From positions 930,001-994,000 of the forward strand of contig OY969431.1 in assembly GCA_963699305.1 (NCBI GenBank): a DNA stretch of 64,000 bases, written 5' to 3'. Position numbers and translations under genes: made by a program. This DNA is from JBGQAS01 sp963699305. Lineage in GTDB: Bacteria > Chloroflexota > Anaerolineae > Anaerolineales > Anaerolineaceae. The notes under the pieces are model-generated. The model had not been told where the DNA came from. It ran no database searches and saw nothing but the letters and a program-made list of their open reading frames with translations. Below are positions 1 through 8,146 of the stretch, one piece after another (the stretch's first letter is position 1; the number at the start of each line of letters is the position of its first letter).

Positions 1-1755
1 GACTCCCGCATTTTTCAGCTTGGTCAGTACCAATTGGTTAACAGGACGGGCAAACCAATCCACGATCGCCCTGGCAATGTTTGGACCGACACCTTCAATA
101 GTTTGCAAGTCTTCAAAGGTGGCTTTCGCCAACATTCCGATATCTGTAAACTGAAATGATAAGTCGGTTGCCAGAACCTCACCCACCCCGCGGATGCCTA
201 AAGCAGCAATAACACGTTTGAGCGGTTGTCTGCGGGATTGATCGATGGATTGGATCACGTTCTCAGCTTTCTTATCCGCAAACCCTTCCAATTTTAGTAG
301 GTCGTCTTTTTTGAGATAGTATAGATCAGCAGCATCTCCGACAAGTCCTGCCTGGGCCAACTGCTCAACGATCTTGATCCCCAATCCGATAATATCCATG
401 GCACCGCGGGAGACAAAATGCTCAAGGTTGCGGATCAATTGTGCCGGACAAGCTGCATTGACACAAAACCAGGCAACCTCACCAGGCAAATGCTCTACCG
501 CCTGCCCACATGTCGGGCAAACTTTCGGTGGCTCAAATTTTTTCTCCTGTCCGGTGCGAACTTCGGTAATGGGACCAATGATATATGGGATAACATCTCC
601 GGCGCGTTTCACCATCACACGGTCACCAATGCGTATGTCTTTTTCAGAAATGTATTCGAAATTGTGGAGTGTCGCCTGTTTGACAATCACTCCTCCAATT
701 TCGACAGGTTCCAGCATAGCGGTGGGCGTGAGAACACCCGTCCTGCCTACATTTATCCCGATATCGTTTAAGCGGGTTGTTACCTCACGGGCAGGATATT
801 TGAGCGCTATGGCACTGCGAGGATCTTTTCCGACAATGCCTAATTCTGCTGCCAGGTCGAGATCATTTACTTTGATGACCACACCATCAGCTTCGAAGGG
901 AAAGGTGTCACGTTTTCCCTGCCAGTCTGTAATGCGTTCAAGCACAGAATCCAGGTTTCCACACAGTTCGTATTGGGATGTTACAGGGAATCCCAACGTT
1001 TTAAGGTATTCGAGCGTTTCCAATTGGGTTCCAGGCACCCTTGCACTGCAAGCCACGATGGCATAGCATAATAATGTTAGTGGACGAGAAGCTGTCAGTG
1101 CAGGGTCAAGCTGGCGAAGAGACCCTGCTGCGGTATTGCGGGGATTCTGATAGACACGTTCTCCGGCCTCTTCCAGGTTTTTATTTAACTTCTCAAAATC
1201 ATTCTTATTGATGAACACTTCACCGCGCACAACAAGCTCTGCCGGTGGGATCCCGTCCAAATTTCGAATCGGTATGCGCAAAGGCACAGGTTTCACTGTG
1301 CGCAGGTTGGCGGTGATATCTTCACCCACTTCACCATCGCCACGCGTTGCACCTTGCACAAAAATCCCATTTCGATAATGAAGTACAACGGTTAATCCAT
1401 CAATCTTGGGTTCAAGTATGAATCCCGTCCCGGATACTCGGTCGTCCAACTTACAGATGCGTTCGTACCAGGCACGGATATCGGTATCATTGAATGCATT
1501 GGCAAGGCTGAGGATGGGAGCAGGATGACGTACCTTGGTAAATTTATCCAGGATCCGCCCTCCTGCACGTTGTGAAGGTGAGTCAGAGGTAATCCAATCC
1601 GGGTATTGTTCTTCGATTTCCCGCAGCCGCATCACCATTTTATCGAATTCCGCATCGCTAATGACGGGATCATCAAGCACATGATAGCGGTAATTATGAA
1701 AATTGATATCCTGCTTGAGCTGCTCGAGTTCTAATTTCAGGTTATCCGATTCCAT
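1..1755 (-). CDS. ligA: NAD-dependent DNA ligase LigA (3' end outside window)
   Basis: LigA seals nicks in duplex DNA during replication and repair, using NAD+ as adenylate donor. The minus-strand frame is open from an ATG at 1755 to the window edge (585 codons). Visible parts in order: the N-terminal Ia-type region with the HNYRYHVLDDP motif, the adenylation motif EPKIDG with nucleophile Lys117, the OB-fold region, a four-Cys zinc finger (CPTCG ... CVNAACP), then helix-hairpin-helix repeats. The family is usually about 670 residues, so only the last part, probably including BRCT, is missing. No Shine-Dalgarno precedes the ATG; a -10 hexamer lies seven bases upstream, so the mRNA is probably leaderless. 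Identity is secure from motifs and length. Confidence 0.96.
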   Translation of the reverse strand, partial: MESDNLKLELEQLKQDINFHNYRYHVLDDPVISDAEFDKMVMRLREIEEQYPDWITSDSPSQRAGGRILDKFTKVRHPAPILSLANAFNDTDIRAWYERICKLDDRVSGTGFILEPKIDGLTVVLHYRNGIFVQGATRGDGEVGEDITANLRTVKPVPLRIPIRNLDGIPPAELVVRGEVFINKNDFEKLNKNLEEAGERVYQNPRNTAAGSLRQLDPALTASRPLTLLCYAIVACSARVPGTQLETLEYLKTLGFPVTSQYELCGNLDSVLERITDWQGKRDTFPFEADGVVIKVNDLDLAAELGIVGKDPRSAIALKYPAREVTTRLNDIGINVGRTGVLTPTAMLEPVEIGGVIVKQATLHNFEYISEKDIRIGDRVMVKRAGDVIPYIIGPITEVRTGQEKKFEPPKVCPTCGQAVEHLPGEVAWFCVNAACPAQLIRNLEHFVSRGAMDIIGLGIKIVEQLAQAGLVGDAADLYYLKKDDLLKLEGFADKKAENVIQSIDQSRRQPLKRVIAALGIRGVGEVLATDLSFQFTDIGMLAKATFEDLQTIEGVGPNIARAIVDWFARPVNQLVLTKLKNAGV

Positions 1756-1762
1756 AGAAAAT

Positions 1763-1790
1763 ATTATAGCCCAAATGATTTTCAGTCCAA
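1763..1790 (-). promoter_or_regulatory. ligA promoter, leaderless type
   Basis: Read on the minus strand: TTGGAC at 1790-1785, 16-base spacer, TATAAT at 1768-1763, then seven bases and the ligA ATG. Transcription would start at or next to the A of the start codon, and no ribosome binding site is present. Confidence 0.65.
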
Positions 1791-1854
1791 TACCATTTAG
1801 AATATAATAACGTATATAATTTTGGACACTTGTGTCATTCACCTGGAGGTACAA

Positions 1855-2214
1855 ATGCGCGCGCTCAAGACAATCTTCTTTATCATCGGAGGGGTATTAA
1901 GCTTCTTTGGAATTCTCTTCATTTGGGGAGAGGGTGGCGGAGTAAAGAATGGTCTTATTACAGGCATAATACTCTTTGTCATTGCTTTTATATTCATCAT
2001 TATTGCTGCCCGACTCAAAGGCCCTACCACCGAAACAACCAATGTAACCCTCAATGTTGACCTGCCGGCTAATTCCTCCATGGACGCACTGAAATGCAAA
2101 TCGTGTGGCGGTACACTCGGTCCAAAAGATGTGCAAATGGTTGCCGGCGCGCCGGTGGTCACCTGCCCTTACTGTCATACAACGTATCAATTAACGGAAG
2201 AACCCAAGTGGTAA
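1855..2214 (+). CDS. Small membrane protein with C-terminal zinc ribbon
   Basis: A 119-residue protein of unknown function. Two hydrophobic segments (about residues 4-25 and 30-56) anchor it in the membrane. The C-terminal third carries CKSCGG and CPYCH, spaced like a zinc ribbon. The start at 1855 is chosen because GGAGG (1845-1849) sits five bases upstream; an in-frame TTG at 1822 has no such site. TATAAT-like hexamers at 1803-1808 and 1815-1820 may form its promoter. It is the first gene of a plus-strand run leading into the DUF2207-like protein 27 bases downstream, so it may belong to the same membrane system, but its role cannot be read from sequence. Confidence 0.75.
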   Translation: MRALKTIFFIIGGVLSFFGILFIWGEGGGVKNGLITGIILFVIAFIFIIIAARLKGPTTETTNVTLNVDLPANSSMDALKCKSCGGTLGPKDVQMVAGAPVVTCPYCHTTYQLTEEPKW

Positions 2215-2241
2215 CCGATAACTAGAGTGATGGAGGAGAAA

Positions 2242-3963
2242 ATGAAACGACTTCGCTGGCTTGGGTTGACACTTGCTGTACTCTTACTGATGCTGGTCGT
2301 CATGCCCGTGTTTGCCCAGACGTACTACTTCCAAGTACTTGAAGAAAATGTCCTTTTTACCATTCACGACGACGGTACTGCCTCAATAGATTATTACTGG
2401 AAATTCAGCAACGATTCCTCTGCTTCACCCATCGATTATGTCGATGTCGGTTTACCTAACAGCAATTACGATCTCTCGAGCATTACCGGCAGCGTTGATG
2501 GTAAAGCGATCTACGATATCTCAAATTATGACAACCCCACGACCAATACCTCCGGCATTTCCATGTACCTCGGGAGCGATGCCATCCAGTCAGGTGGAAC
2601 AGGTGAAGTTCGGCTGCATGTGGAAACTGTACGCGATATGTTTTACCAGACTGACAAAGTCCCGAACAAGTCGGAGCCATACGCCCATTTCCAATTCCGA
2701 CCGAGCTGGTTTGGCAAAGACTACATGTACGGCAGCACCAACATGACCGTGACAATTCTTTTCCCACTTGCCATGAATGGGACGGAACCGGTTTACGATA
2801 CGCCGGATGGTTGGCCGGGTATCGCACAACCGATTGAAGGTGTCGACCCTCAATCAAATAGAGTGTATTACATGTGGGATGCCACAAACGCAACAGGGTT
2901 TGATCAATATACCTTTGGTGCAGCTTTCCCGGCGCGTTACATCCCCGATTCCGCAGCTCAAACGGCACCTCTCCTCAATGTCCGCATTGATTTTGCTTCG
3001 CTCTGCCCCTTCATTATTTGCATCGGAGTAATTGGCTTTGTAATCTTTATCATTATCGTCTCTGCAAAAAATGCGCAAAAGAGAAAACTACAGTATTTAC
3101 CACCAAGAATTGCAATCGAAGGTCAGGGGATAAAACGCGGCCTCACTTCCATCGAAGCTGCCATCCTGATGGAACAACCCATGGATAAGATCCTTACTAT
3201 GACACTTTTCTCAAGCATAAAAAAAGGTGCTGCTGAAGTCATTACCAAGGAACCTTTGCAGTTAAAGCTGACCGATCCTCTTCCAGAAGGGTTAAATGCA
3301 TATGAGATCGAATTTCTGCGAGCTTTCCAAAAAGCAACACCCGCGGAAAAACGAACTGGACTGCAAGAAATGATGATTAACCTGGTAAAAAGTGTTTCTG
3401 AAAAAATGAAAGGGTTCAGCCGCAAAGAAACGATCGTTTTCTATGAAGACATCATTAAACGCGCCTGGGAACAGGTTGAAAAAGCGGAGACTCCAGAAGT
3501 CAAGAGTCAACGATATGACGAAGTAATGGATTGGACGATGCTGGATAAGCAGTATGACCAACGGACCAGCCAGACCTTCGGCACAACCCCTGTTTTCCTG
3601 CCAATGTGGTGGGGTCGCTACGATCCTTCATATCGAACTGCAGGTGGTGGCATAGCTCAAAGCGTTTCCAAACCCTCCTTGAGTACAGGCAAACCTTCTC
3701 TTTCAACCAATATGCCGCGGTTGCCCGGTTCTGATTTTGCCGCTTCGATGGTAAATGGAGTGCAGAATATGTCCGCTGGAGTTCTGGGAGGTCTTTCCAA
3801 CTTTACCAGCAACGTGACCAATAAAACCAATCCAATCCCCATACCTACTTCGACGGGCACTCGGAGCGGTGGTGGATTTGGCAGCGGAGGTGGAGGTCAC
3901 TCTTGTGCTTGTGCTTGCGCTTGTGCAGGTTGCGCATGTGCTTGTGCTGGTGGTGGACGATAG
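2242..3963 (+). CDS. DUF2207-like membrane protein with C-terminal Cys-Ala repeat tail
   Basis: A 573-residue secreted-then-anchored protein. Residues 1-28 form a signal peptide (basic start, hydrophobic core, VFAQT end). An extracytoplasmic region resembling DUF2207 follows to about residue 250. One transmembrane segment lies near 253-278 and is followed by a basic stretch (KNAQKRK), so by the positive-inside rule the C-terminal half is cytoplasmic. That half has a helical region, then a Ser/Pro/Gly-rich linker, then a tail reading CACACACAGCACACA followed by GGGR: seven cysteines alternating with alanine. The start at 2242 is chosen for the GGAGGAG site at 2232-2238. The next gene, 12 bases downstream, is a radical SAM/SPASM enzyme with a peptide-recognition domain, which makes the tail a candidate modification substrate. 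The DUF2207 assignment is from memory of the fold pattern. Confidence 0.8.
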   Translation: MKRLRWLGLTLAVLLLMLVVMPVFAQTYYFQVLEENVLFTIHDDGTASIDYYWKFSNDSSASPIDYVDVGLPNSNYDLSSITGSVDGKAIYDISNYDNPTTNTSGISMYLGSDAIQSGGTGEVRLHVETVRDMFYQTDKVPNKSEPYAHFQFRPSWFGKDYMYGSTNMTVTILFPLAMNGTEPVYDTPDGWPGIAQPIEGVDPQSNRVYYMWDATNATGFDQYTFGAAFPARYIPDSAAQTAPLLNVRIDFASLCPFIICIGVIGFVIFIIIVSAKNAQKRKLQYLPPRIAIEGQGIKRGLTSIEAAILMEQPMDKILTMTLFSSIKKGAAEVITKEPLQLKLTDPLPEGLNAYEIEFLRAFQKATPAEKRTGLQEMMINLVKSVSEKMKGFSRKETIVFYEDIIKRAWEQVEKAETPEVKSQRYDEVMDWTMLDKQYDQRTSQTFGTTPVFLPMWWGRYDPSYRTAGGGIAQSVSKPSLSTGKPSLSTNMPRLPGSDFAASMVNGVQNMSAGVLGGLSNFTSNVTNKTNPIPIPTSTGTRSGGGFGSGGGGHSCACACACAGCACACAGGGR

Positions 3964-3975
3964 CCTAATTTCTAC

Positions 3976-5343
3976 GTGAAAACCGTCAACGTAAAAGCCA
4001 CAAGATTTATTGAAGGTACCGCACTTTCAGCGGGTGTTTATCATTTTGAGAAAAAAGCACCCGACTCGAAGTCACGTATTCACTTGCGAGTGGAAGCAGA
4101 TGGCAATGGTTTATTGCTGGTAAATGCCAACCGGGCTTTCCATTTAAACCCGACTGCCACCTTGATGGCTTTTCATATGTTGCAAGATCAAAAACAAGCC
4201 GAAATCATCAAATCTCTGATCAGCAGCTACCATGTCACTAGAAAGGAAGCTGAAAAGGATTTCTCACTTTTTCAAAGTCAGTTTTCGCAATTAATTGAGC
4301 CTAGTGACGCTTGTCCTATACATGATCTGGGAGTCGAAACGACGGCACCTTTCTCCCACACCCCTTCGGCACCTTATCGCATGGATCTTGCCCTCACTTA
4401 CCGTTGCAACAACGATTGTAGCCATTGTTACAACGAACGGACGCGGGCTGAACACGAGCTTTCCACAAATGAGTGGAAAATGATCCTCGACCGTTTGTGG
4501 GAAGTGGGTATCCCTCACATCGTCTTTACAGGGGGTGAGCCCACCTTGCGCGAGGATCTACCCGATCTGATTGCATATGCGGAAAATCTCGGACAAATAA
4601 CCGGTATCAACACAAATGGGAGAAAGCTCAAAGATGCTTGGTTTGTTGACAAATTGGTTCAAGCGGGGCTTGATCACGCTCAGATCACTTTGGAATCTAA
4701 TCAAGAACATATTCATGATGCACTCGTTAACCATGCAGGTGCCTGGAAAGAAACAACCGCTGGCATCCGGAATGCCTTAAAACAAAAACTCTTTGTCATG
4801 ACCAACACTACATTATTAAAATCCAACAGCCCTTATCTTGGTGAATCATTGGATTTTTTCACAGAGTTGGGGGTACAAACAATCGGGCTCAATGCATTGA
4901 TCCATTCCGGAAGAGGTGCCTCGGTTCAAACAGGCCTGGATGAAAACGATTTAAAAGAATTGCTTATAATCGCTAAAGAAAAAACAAAACGGCAACATCA
5001 ACGTTTGATATGGTACACGCCTACCCAATATTGTCATTTTGACCCTGTTTTAATGGAATTGGGAGTCAAGGGGTGCACGGCAGCTTTGTATAACATGTGC
5101 ATCGAACCAGATGGAAACATCATCCCGTGCCAATCCTATTACCAATCGTTGGGTAAATTATCTGAGAAAAAATGGTCAGACATTTGGAATCATCCTGTGG
5201 CTATTTCACTTCGCGAGCGAAGAAATGTACCAATCGGATGCCTGCCTTGCCCATTGTTCCAGGAATGTGGCGGAGGATGTCCGTTAACATTTGAAAAAAT
5301 AAATCCCACACCTGCAGCCATCCATGCTGATCTACCTGCATAA
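3976..5343 (+). CDS. Radical SAM/SPASM maturase with N-terminal PqqD-like RRE
   Basis: A 455-residue iron-sulphur enzyme predicted to modify a peptide or protein substrate. Residues about 45-112 look like a PqqD-type RiPP recognition element (LNPTATLMAFHML followed by a charged helix pair). The radical SAM motif CxxxCxxC is intact at Cys144, Cys148 and Cys151, with the GGEP motif after it. The C-terminus has SPASM-type cysteines (GC, MCIEPDG, IPC, GCLPC, ECGGGC) that would bind auxiliary Fe-S clusters. Start is GTG at 3976 with no strong ribosome site, 12 bases after the stop of the Cys-Ala-tailed protein, suggesting coupled translation. Sactionine or ranthionine (thioether) formation is the known chemistry for many such enzymes acting on Cys-rich peptides; that it acts on this tail is inference. 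Confidence 0.9.
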   Translation: MKTVNVKATRFIEGTALSAGVYHFEKKAPDSKSRIHLRVEADGNGLLLVNANRAFHLNPTATLMAFHMLQDQKQAEIIKSLISSYHVTRKEAEKDFSLFQSQFSQLIEPSDACPIHDLGVETTAPFSHTPSAPYRMDLALTYRCNNDCSHCYNERTRAEHELSTNEWKMILDRLWEVGIPHIVFTGGEPTLREDLPDLIAYAENLGQITGINTNGRKLKDAWFVDKLVQAGLDHAQITLESNQEHIHDALVNHAGAWKETTAGIRNALKQKLFVMTNTTLLKSNSPYLGESLDFFTELGVQTIGLNALIHSGRGASVQTGLDENDLKELLIIAKEKTKRQHQRLIWYTPTQYCHFDPVLMELGVKGCTAALYNMCIEPDGNIIPCQSYYQSLGKLSEKKWSDIWNHPVAISLRERRNVPIGCLPCPLFQECGGGCPLTFEKINPTPAAIHADLPA

Positions 5344-5358
5344 AACGAGGAGGAAAAG

Positions 5359-6525
5359 ATGAAGAAACGAATCGATGCTTTTTATGACCGGATATTCAAA
5401 CAAGTTTTACCAATTCCCGCTGGTATTTATCATTTTCAAACACCACCCGAATCTCCCCAGCAATATCGTCTTCATTTACGCTTGGATGATTGCGGGGAAG
5501 GGATTTTGATCCTTAATGCAAAAACCGTTTTACATCTCAATCAGACAGCCACGGAATATGCATATCACATCATTAAGCAAACTCCTCCCGATCAGATTGC
5601 AACAGAAATGAAACACAGATACAATGTTTCCAAGCAAAAAACTCAACAGGATTTTGCTAATTTTTATAAACAAATTACGACGCTTGTTGAGACTCCCGAT
5701 ATCGATCCAGATATTTATATTGACTATTCCAGGATCGACCCTTATTCCAAAGCTATATCAGCACCCTACCGGTTGGATTGTGCTTTAACATACAAAACAT
5801 CTTCGCAAGCGGGGAAAAATGTCGCACCGGTTGACAGGGTAAAACGAGAGCTCACTACGGACGAATGGCGGACAATTCTAGGAAAAGCTTGGCAAGCAGG
5901 AATTCCACATATTGTCTTCACCGGAGGTGAACCGACTTTACGTCCCGATCTACCTGACCTAATCACGCATGCTGAACAACTTGGACAGGTGAGTGGAATC
6001 TTGACAGACGGATTACGTCTGGCAGAAACGAAATATCTACACCAGTTGCTTCAATCGGGGCTAGACCATATCATGCTCTTACTGGACGATGCCGATGAGC
6101 GCGCATGGGAAGCCATCCGGGATGTGATCGCAGAAGACATCCACCTCACAGTACATTTAACCATAACTAAATCCAATATGAAGAAAGTAGGTGAAATTCT
6201 TGATCGACTGCAAAAATTGGATGTCAAGACCCTCTCCCTCAGTATTAGCGAAGCCTCTCTGAAAGAAGAAATGAAGAAAATCCAACAACAGGCAGCGGAT
6301 AAAGGTCTAACCCTGGTTTGGGATTTACCTGTACCCTATTCAAATTTTCACCCAATCGCATTGGAATTGGAAGAACACGAAAAGCCATCTCAAGGCGCTG
6401 GCAAAGCCTGGCTTTATGTCGAGCCCGACGGAGATGTATTACCGGAACAAGGTGTCAATAATATTCTAGGCAATTTCTTATCAGATGCTTGGAGTTCAAT
6501 CTGGAAAAAAGCCAGAAGCTCGTGA
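5359..6525 (+). CDS. Degenerate radical SAM paralogue retaining PqqD-like RRE
   Basis: A 388-residue paralogue of the preceding enzyme. The PqqD-like segment (about residues 48-112) is kept, and the TIM-barrel core aligns closely, including IPHIVFTGGEPTLR. The CxxxCxxC loop is replaced by a cysteine-free sequence (TYKTSSQAGKNVAP), and the SPASM cysteines are also absent. The whole protein has only two cysteines, neither in cluster positions. It therefore cannot bind the radical SAM 4Fe-4S cluster in the normal way and is likely a pseudo-enzyme: a substrate chaperone, scaffold or regulator of the active copy. The frame is open throughout and has a clear AGGAGG site before ATG 5359, so it looks expressed, not decayed. 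The stop overlaps the next start. Confidence 0.85.
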   Translation: MKKRIDAFYDRIFKQVLPIPAGIYHFQTPPESPQQYRLHLRLDDCGEGILILNAKTVLHLNQTATEYAYHIIKQTPPDQIATEMKHRYNVSKQKTQQDFANFYKQITTLVETPDIDPDIYIDYSRIDPYSKAISAPYRLDCALTYKTSSQAGKNVAPVDRVKRELTTDEWRTILGKAWQAGIPHIVFTGGEPTLRPDLPDLITHAEQLGQVSGILTDGLRLAETKYLHQLLQSGLDHIMLLLDDADERAWEAIRDVIAEDIHLTVHLTITKSNMKKVGEILDRLQKLDVKTLSLSISEASLKEEMKKIQQQAADKGLTLVWDLPVPYSNFHPIALELEEHEKPSQGAGKAWLYVEPDGDVLPEQGVNNILGNFLSDAWSSIWKKARSS

Positions 6526-7298
6526 AATTCTCCACCTCGGATTGGCATAAAAGATTTCAACAACAAGCGACCTGGACGCAATATTTCAGGTCGTATTTAT
6601 TTCGAAACATAATCACGGAAAAGGATCTTATTATATTAGAAGTAGGTTCTGGAACTGGGGTGATCACCGAACAACTAAGTAGATTGGATCATTTTTCCAT
6701 TTTTGGAGTGGATATCTCACCTGAACGAGTTCAATTTGCCCAAAAATATGATCCGAATTCCTGTTTTTCTGCTGCAGATGGACTAAATCTCCCGTTTCCA
6801 GAAGGATGCTTCGATGTCACATGCTGCCATTATTTTCTGCTTTGGGTTTCTTCACCATTCGGAGCACTTACTGAAATGTTGCGAGTTACGAAAACTGGTG
6901 GTCATGTTGTCATCTTTGCGGAGCCAGATTATTCCAAAAGGAATGATCTTCCAGAAGAATTATTGGAGATTGGAATTGCGCAATTTCGAGCATTGCAATT
7001 GCAAGGAACGGATCCTGAAATCGGTAGCAAGGTAAAAGGAATGTATCAACAATTATCTATGAAAATTGAAGAAGCTGGTGTTTATCAAACCGGTCTGTCT
7101 TTGCATGAAAAAGAAAATATTCAACAGGAAATCACAATTCTGCGTAATGATTTATCTTTCATGTTTGATAACAAACGAATTACCGAATTGATCTCTCATT
7201 TTGAACAAATCTACAAAGCAAAGAAATTTCAATGGACGATACCAACGTATTATGTAGTTGGGAAAAAAAGGACACATTGCCAAAAACCCAAGAAGTAG
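6522..7298 (+). CDS. Class I SAM-dependent methyltransferase
   Basis: A 258-residue methyltransferase. Motif I is ILEVGSGTG, followed by the acidic ribose-binding strand (FGVDIS), a LPFPEGCFD segment and a GGHVVIFAEPDY strand, the usual order in class I Rossmann methyltransferases. The start is taken as GTG 6522, which overlaps the upstream TGA in a four-base GTGA junction. A TTG at 6489 would overlap the upstream gene by 37 bases and is less likely. It is the last gene of the operon with the Cys-tail protein and the radical SAM pair, so it may add a methyl group in the same pathway. Its substrate is unknown. Confidence 0.85.
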   Translation: MKFSTSDWHKRFQQQATWTQYFRSYLFRNIITEKDLIILEVGSGTGVITEQLSRLDHFSIFGVDISPERVQFAQKYDPNSCFSAADGLNLPFPEGCFDVTCCHYFLLWVSSPFGALTEMLRVTKTGGHVVIFAEPDYSKRNDLPEELLEIGIAQFRALQLQGTDPEIGSKVKGMYQQLSMKIEEAGVYQTGLSLHEKENIQQEITILRNDLSFMFDNKRITELISHFEQIYKAKKFQWTIPTYYVVGKKRTHCQKPKK

Positions 7299-7305
7299 CT
7301 ATAAT
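7277..7305 (+). promoter_or_regulatory. Promoter of tRNA-Pro
   Basis: TTGCCA at 7277-7282, 17-base spacer, TATAAT at 7300-7305, with the tRNA 5' end 14 bases after the -10. It lies inside the last codons of the methyltransferase gene. Confidence 0.75.
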
Positions 7306-7318
7306 TGCGAACGTCATT

Positions 7319-7395
<77 letters not shown>

Positions 7396-7398
7396 TCG

Positions 7399-7431
7399 AA
7401 AAACTCACAATAATCTTGTGAGTTTTTCTTC
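7399..7431 (+). terminator. Rho-independent terminator after tRNA-Pro
   Basis: AAAAACTCACAA (7399-7410), five-base loop, TTGTGAGTTTTT (7416-7427): a perfect 12-bp hairpin ending in a T run. Confidence 0.85.
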
Positions 7432-7548
7432 AAATGTTTTTTAGTCTACGATTTATGGTTCTTTTATTCAAAATAGAATACTTTACCTTTTCAAAATACT
7501 ATTTCTGTAGTAAACTCCTTCAGCTTGGTTGACAACTGAACGTTGCAA

Positions 7549-7606
7549 CCTTTCCGCCTTTGACTCATCCACGATGATGTTCAAGGGCAATCCCATGGAA
7601 AGGAGG
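7549..7606 (+). promoter_or_regulatory. Leader hairpin of rpsF, possible S6:S18 autoregulatory site
   Basis: CCTTTCC (7549-7555) pairs with GGAAAGG (7597-7603), and GCCTTTGAC (7556-7564) with GTTCAAGGGC (7579-7588, one bulged T). This leaves a one-sided bulge, AATCCCAT, between the two helices. The outer 3' strand covers the first bases of the AGGAGG ribosome site (7601-7606), so the hairpin could hide it. S6:S18-binding leaders before rpsF are known in many bacteria; the match here is by position and shape only. Confidence 0.45.
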
Positions 7607-7615
7607 TTTCCCTAA

Positions 7616-7897
7616 ATGCATCCTTATGAATTGGTTTTAATCATCCACCCTGATTTGGATGAAGCTGCTATAACTGGTGTTCTTGAAAAAGTCAAAACTT
7701 GGATTGCTGATTCCGGTGGATCAGTTGATAATATTGAACGTTGGGGTAAACGTCAAATGGCATACACGATAAAGAAACAGCGTGACGGAATGTATATTCT
7801 GTTAACATTAAAGATGACACCTACGTTCAGTTCGGAACTGGAGCGTAATTTGAAATTCCTTGAACCCGTAATGCGGTTTATGATCACAGCACAATAA
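7616..7897 (+). CDS. rpsF: 30S ribosomal protein S6
   Basis: Ribosomal protein S6, 93 residues, normal family length. It binds 16S rRNA with S18 in the platform of the 30S subunit. The N-terminus (MHPYELVLIIHPDLDE) and the central NIERWGKRQMAYTIKK segment are characteristic. AGGAGG (7601-7606) precedes the ATG by nine bases. It heads the usual rpsF-ssb-rpsR order, but the ssb that follows is broken. The 180-base leader upstream holds a hairpin that may mediate feedback by S6:S18. Confidence 0.95.
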   Translation: MHPYELVLIIHPDLDEAAITGVLEKVKTWIADSGGSVDNIERWGKRQMAYTIKKQRDGMYILLTLKMTPTFSSELERNLKFLEPVMRFMITAQ

Positions 7898-7919
7898 TGC
7901 TGACCGATCAGGAGATCAA

Positions 7920-8145
7920 ATGAGCCGCGGTTTAAATAAGGTAAAGGGGTCAAGAAGTCTATGTTGAAGGAAGGCTTCAGACAAGAATATGGGAAGATTC
8001 CGTAGGCTCCAAGCATTGCAGTATCGAAATTGTTTCCAATGAAACAATGATCCTTGAAGATCGTAAGGACATCAATCAGAATTTAGCAGACATGCCATTG
8101 CCTGAAGTAACAATGGACGGATATCCGTTCGATGGAGAAAAATAA
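7920..8145 (+). pseudogene. ssb: Single-stranded DNA-binding protein, internally deleted and frameshifted
   Basis: Remnant of ssb in its normal place between rpsF and rpsR. After a good AGGAGA site, ATG 7920 starts MSRGLNKV, the usual SSB N-terminus, but the frame stops eight codons later. In another frame the sequence resumes from about 7951 with EVYVEGRLQTRIWED, then IEIVSNETMIL, and ends MPLPEVTMDGYPFDGEK at 8145. Roughly the first half of the OB fold, some 50-60 codons, is missing and the two pieces are out of frame. An intact SSB is essential, so either a second ssb exists elsewhere or the deletion is an assembly error. The acidic tail is atypical but the OB-fold piece is clear. Confidence 0.85.
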
Positions 8146-8146
8146 A

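Noticed and set aside
374..1066. Plus-strand open frames of 230 and 117 residues
   Set aside because: They run opposite to ligA, whose frame shows all family motifs; the plus-strand proteins have no recognisable features.
3898..3960. Cys-Ala tail as a simple DNA microsatellite
   Set aside because: Mixed synonymous codons and the interrupting Gly argue against recent slippage.
5359..6525. Second radical SAM gene as a decayed pseudogene
   Set aside because: The frame is fully open, a strong ribosome site is present, and the recognition domain and barrel core are conserved.
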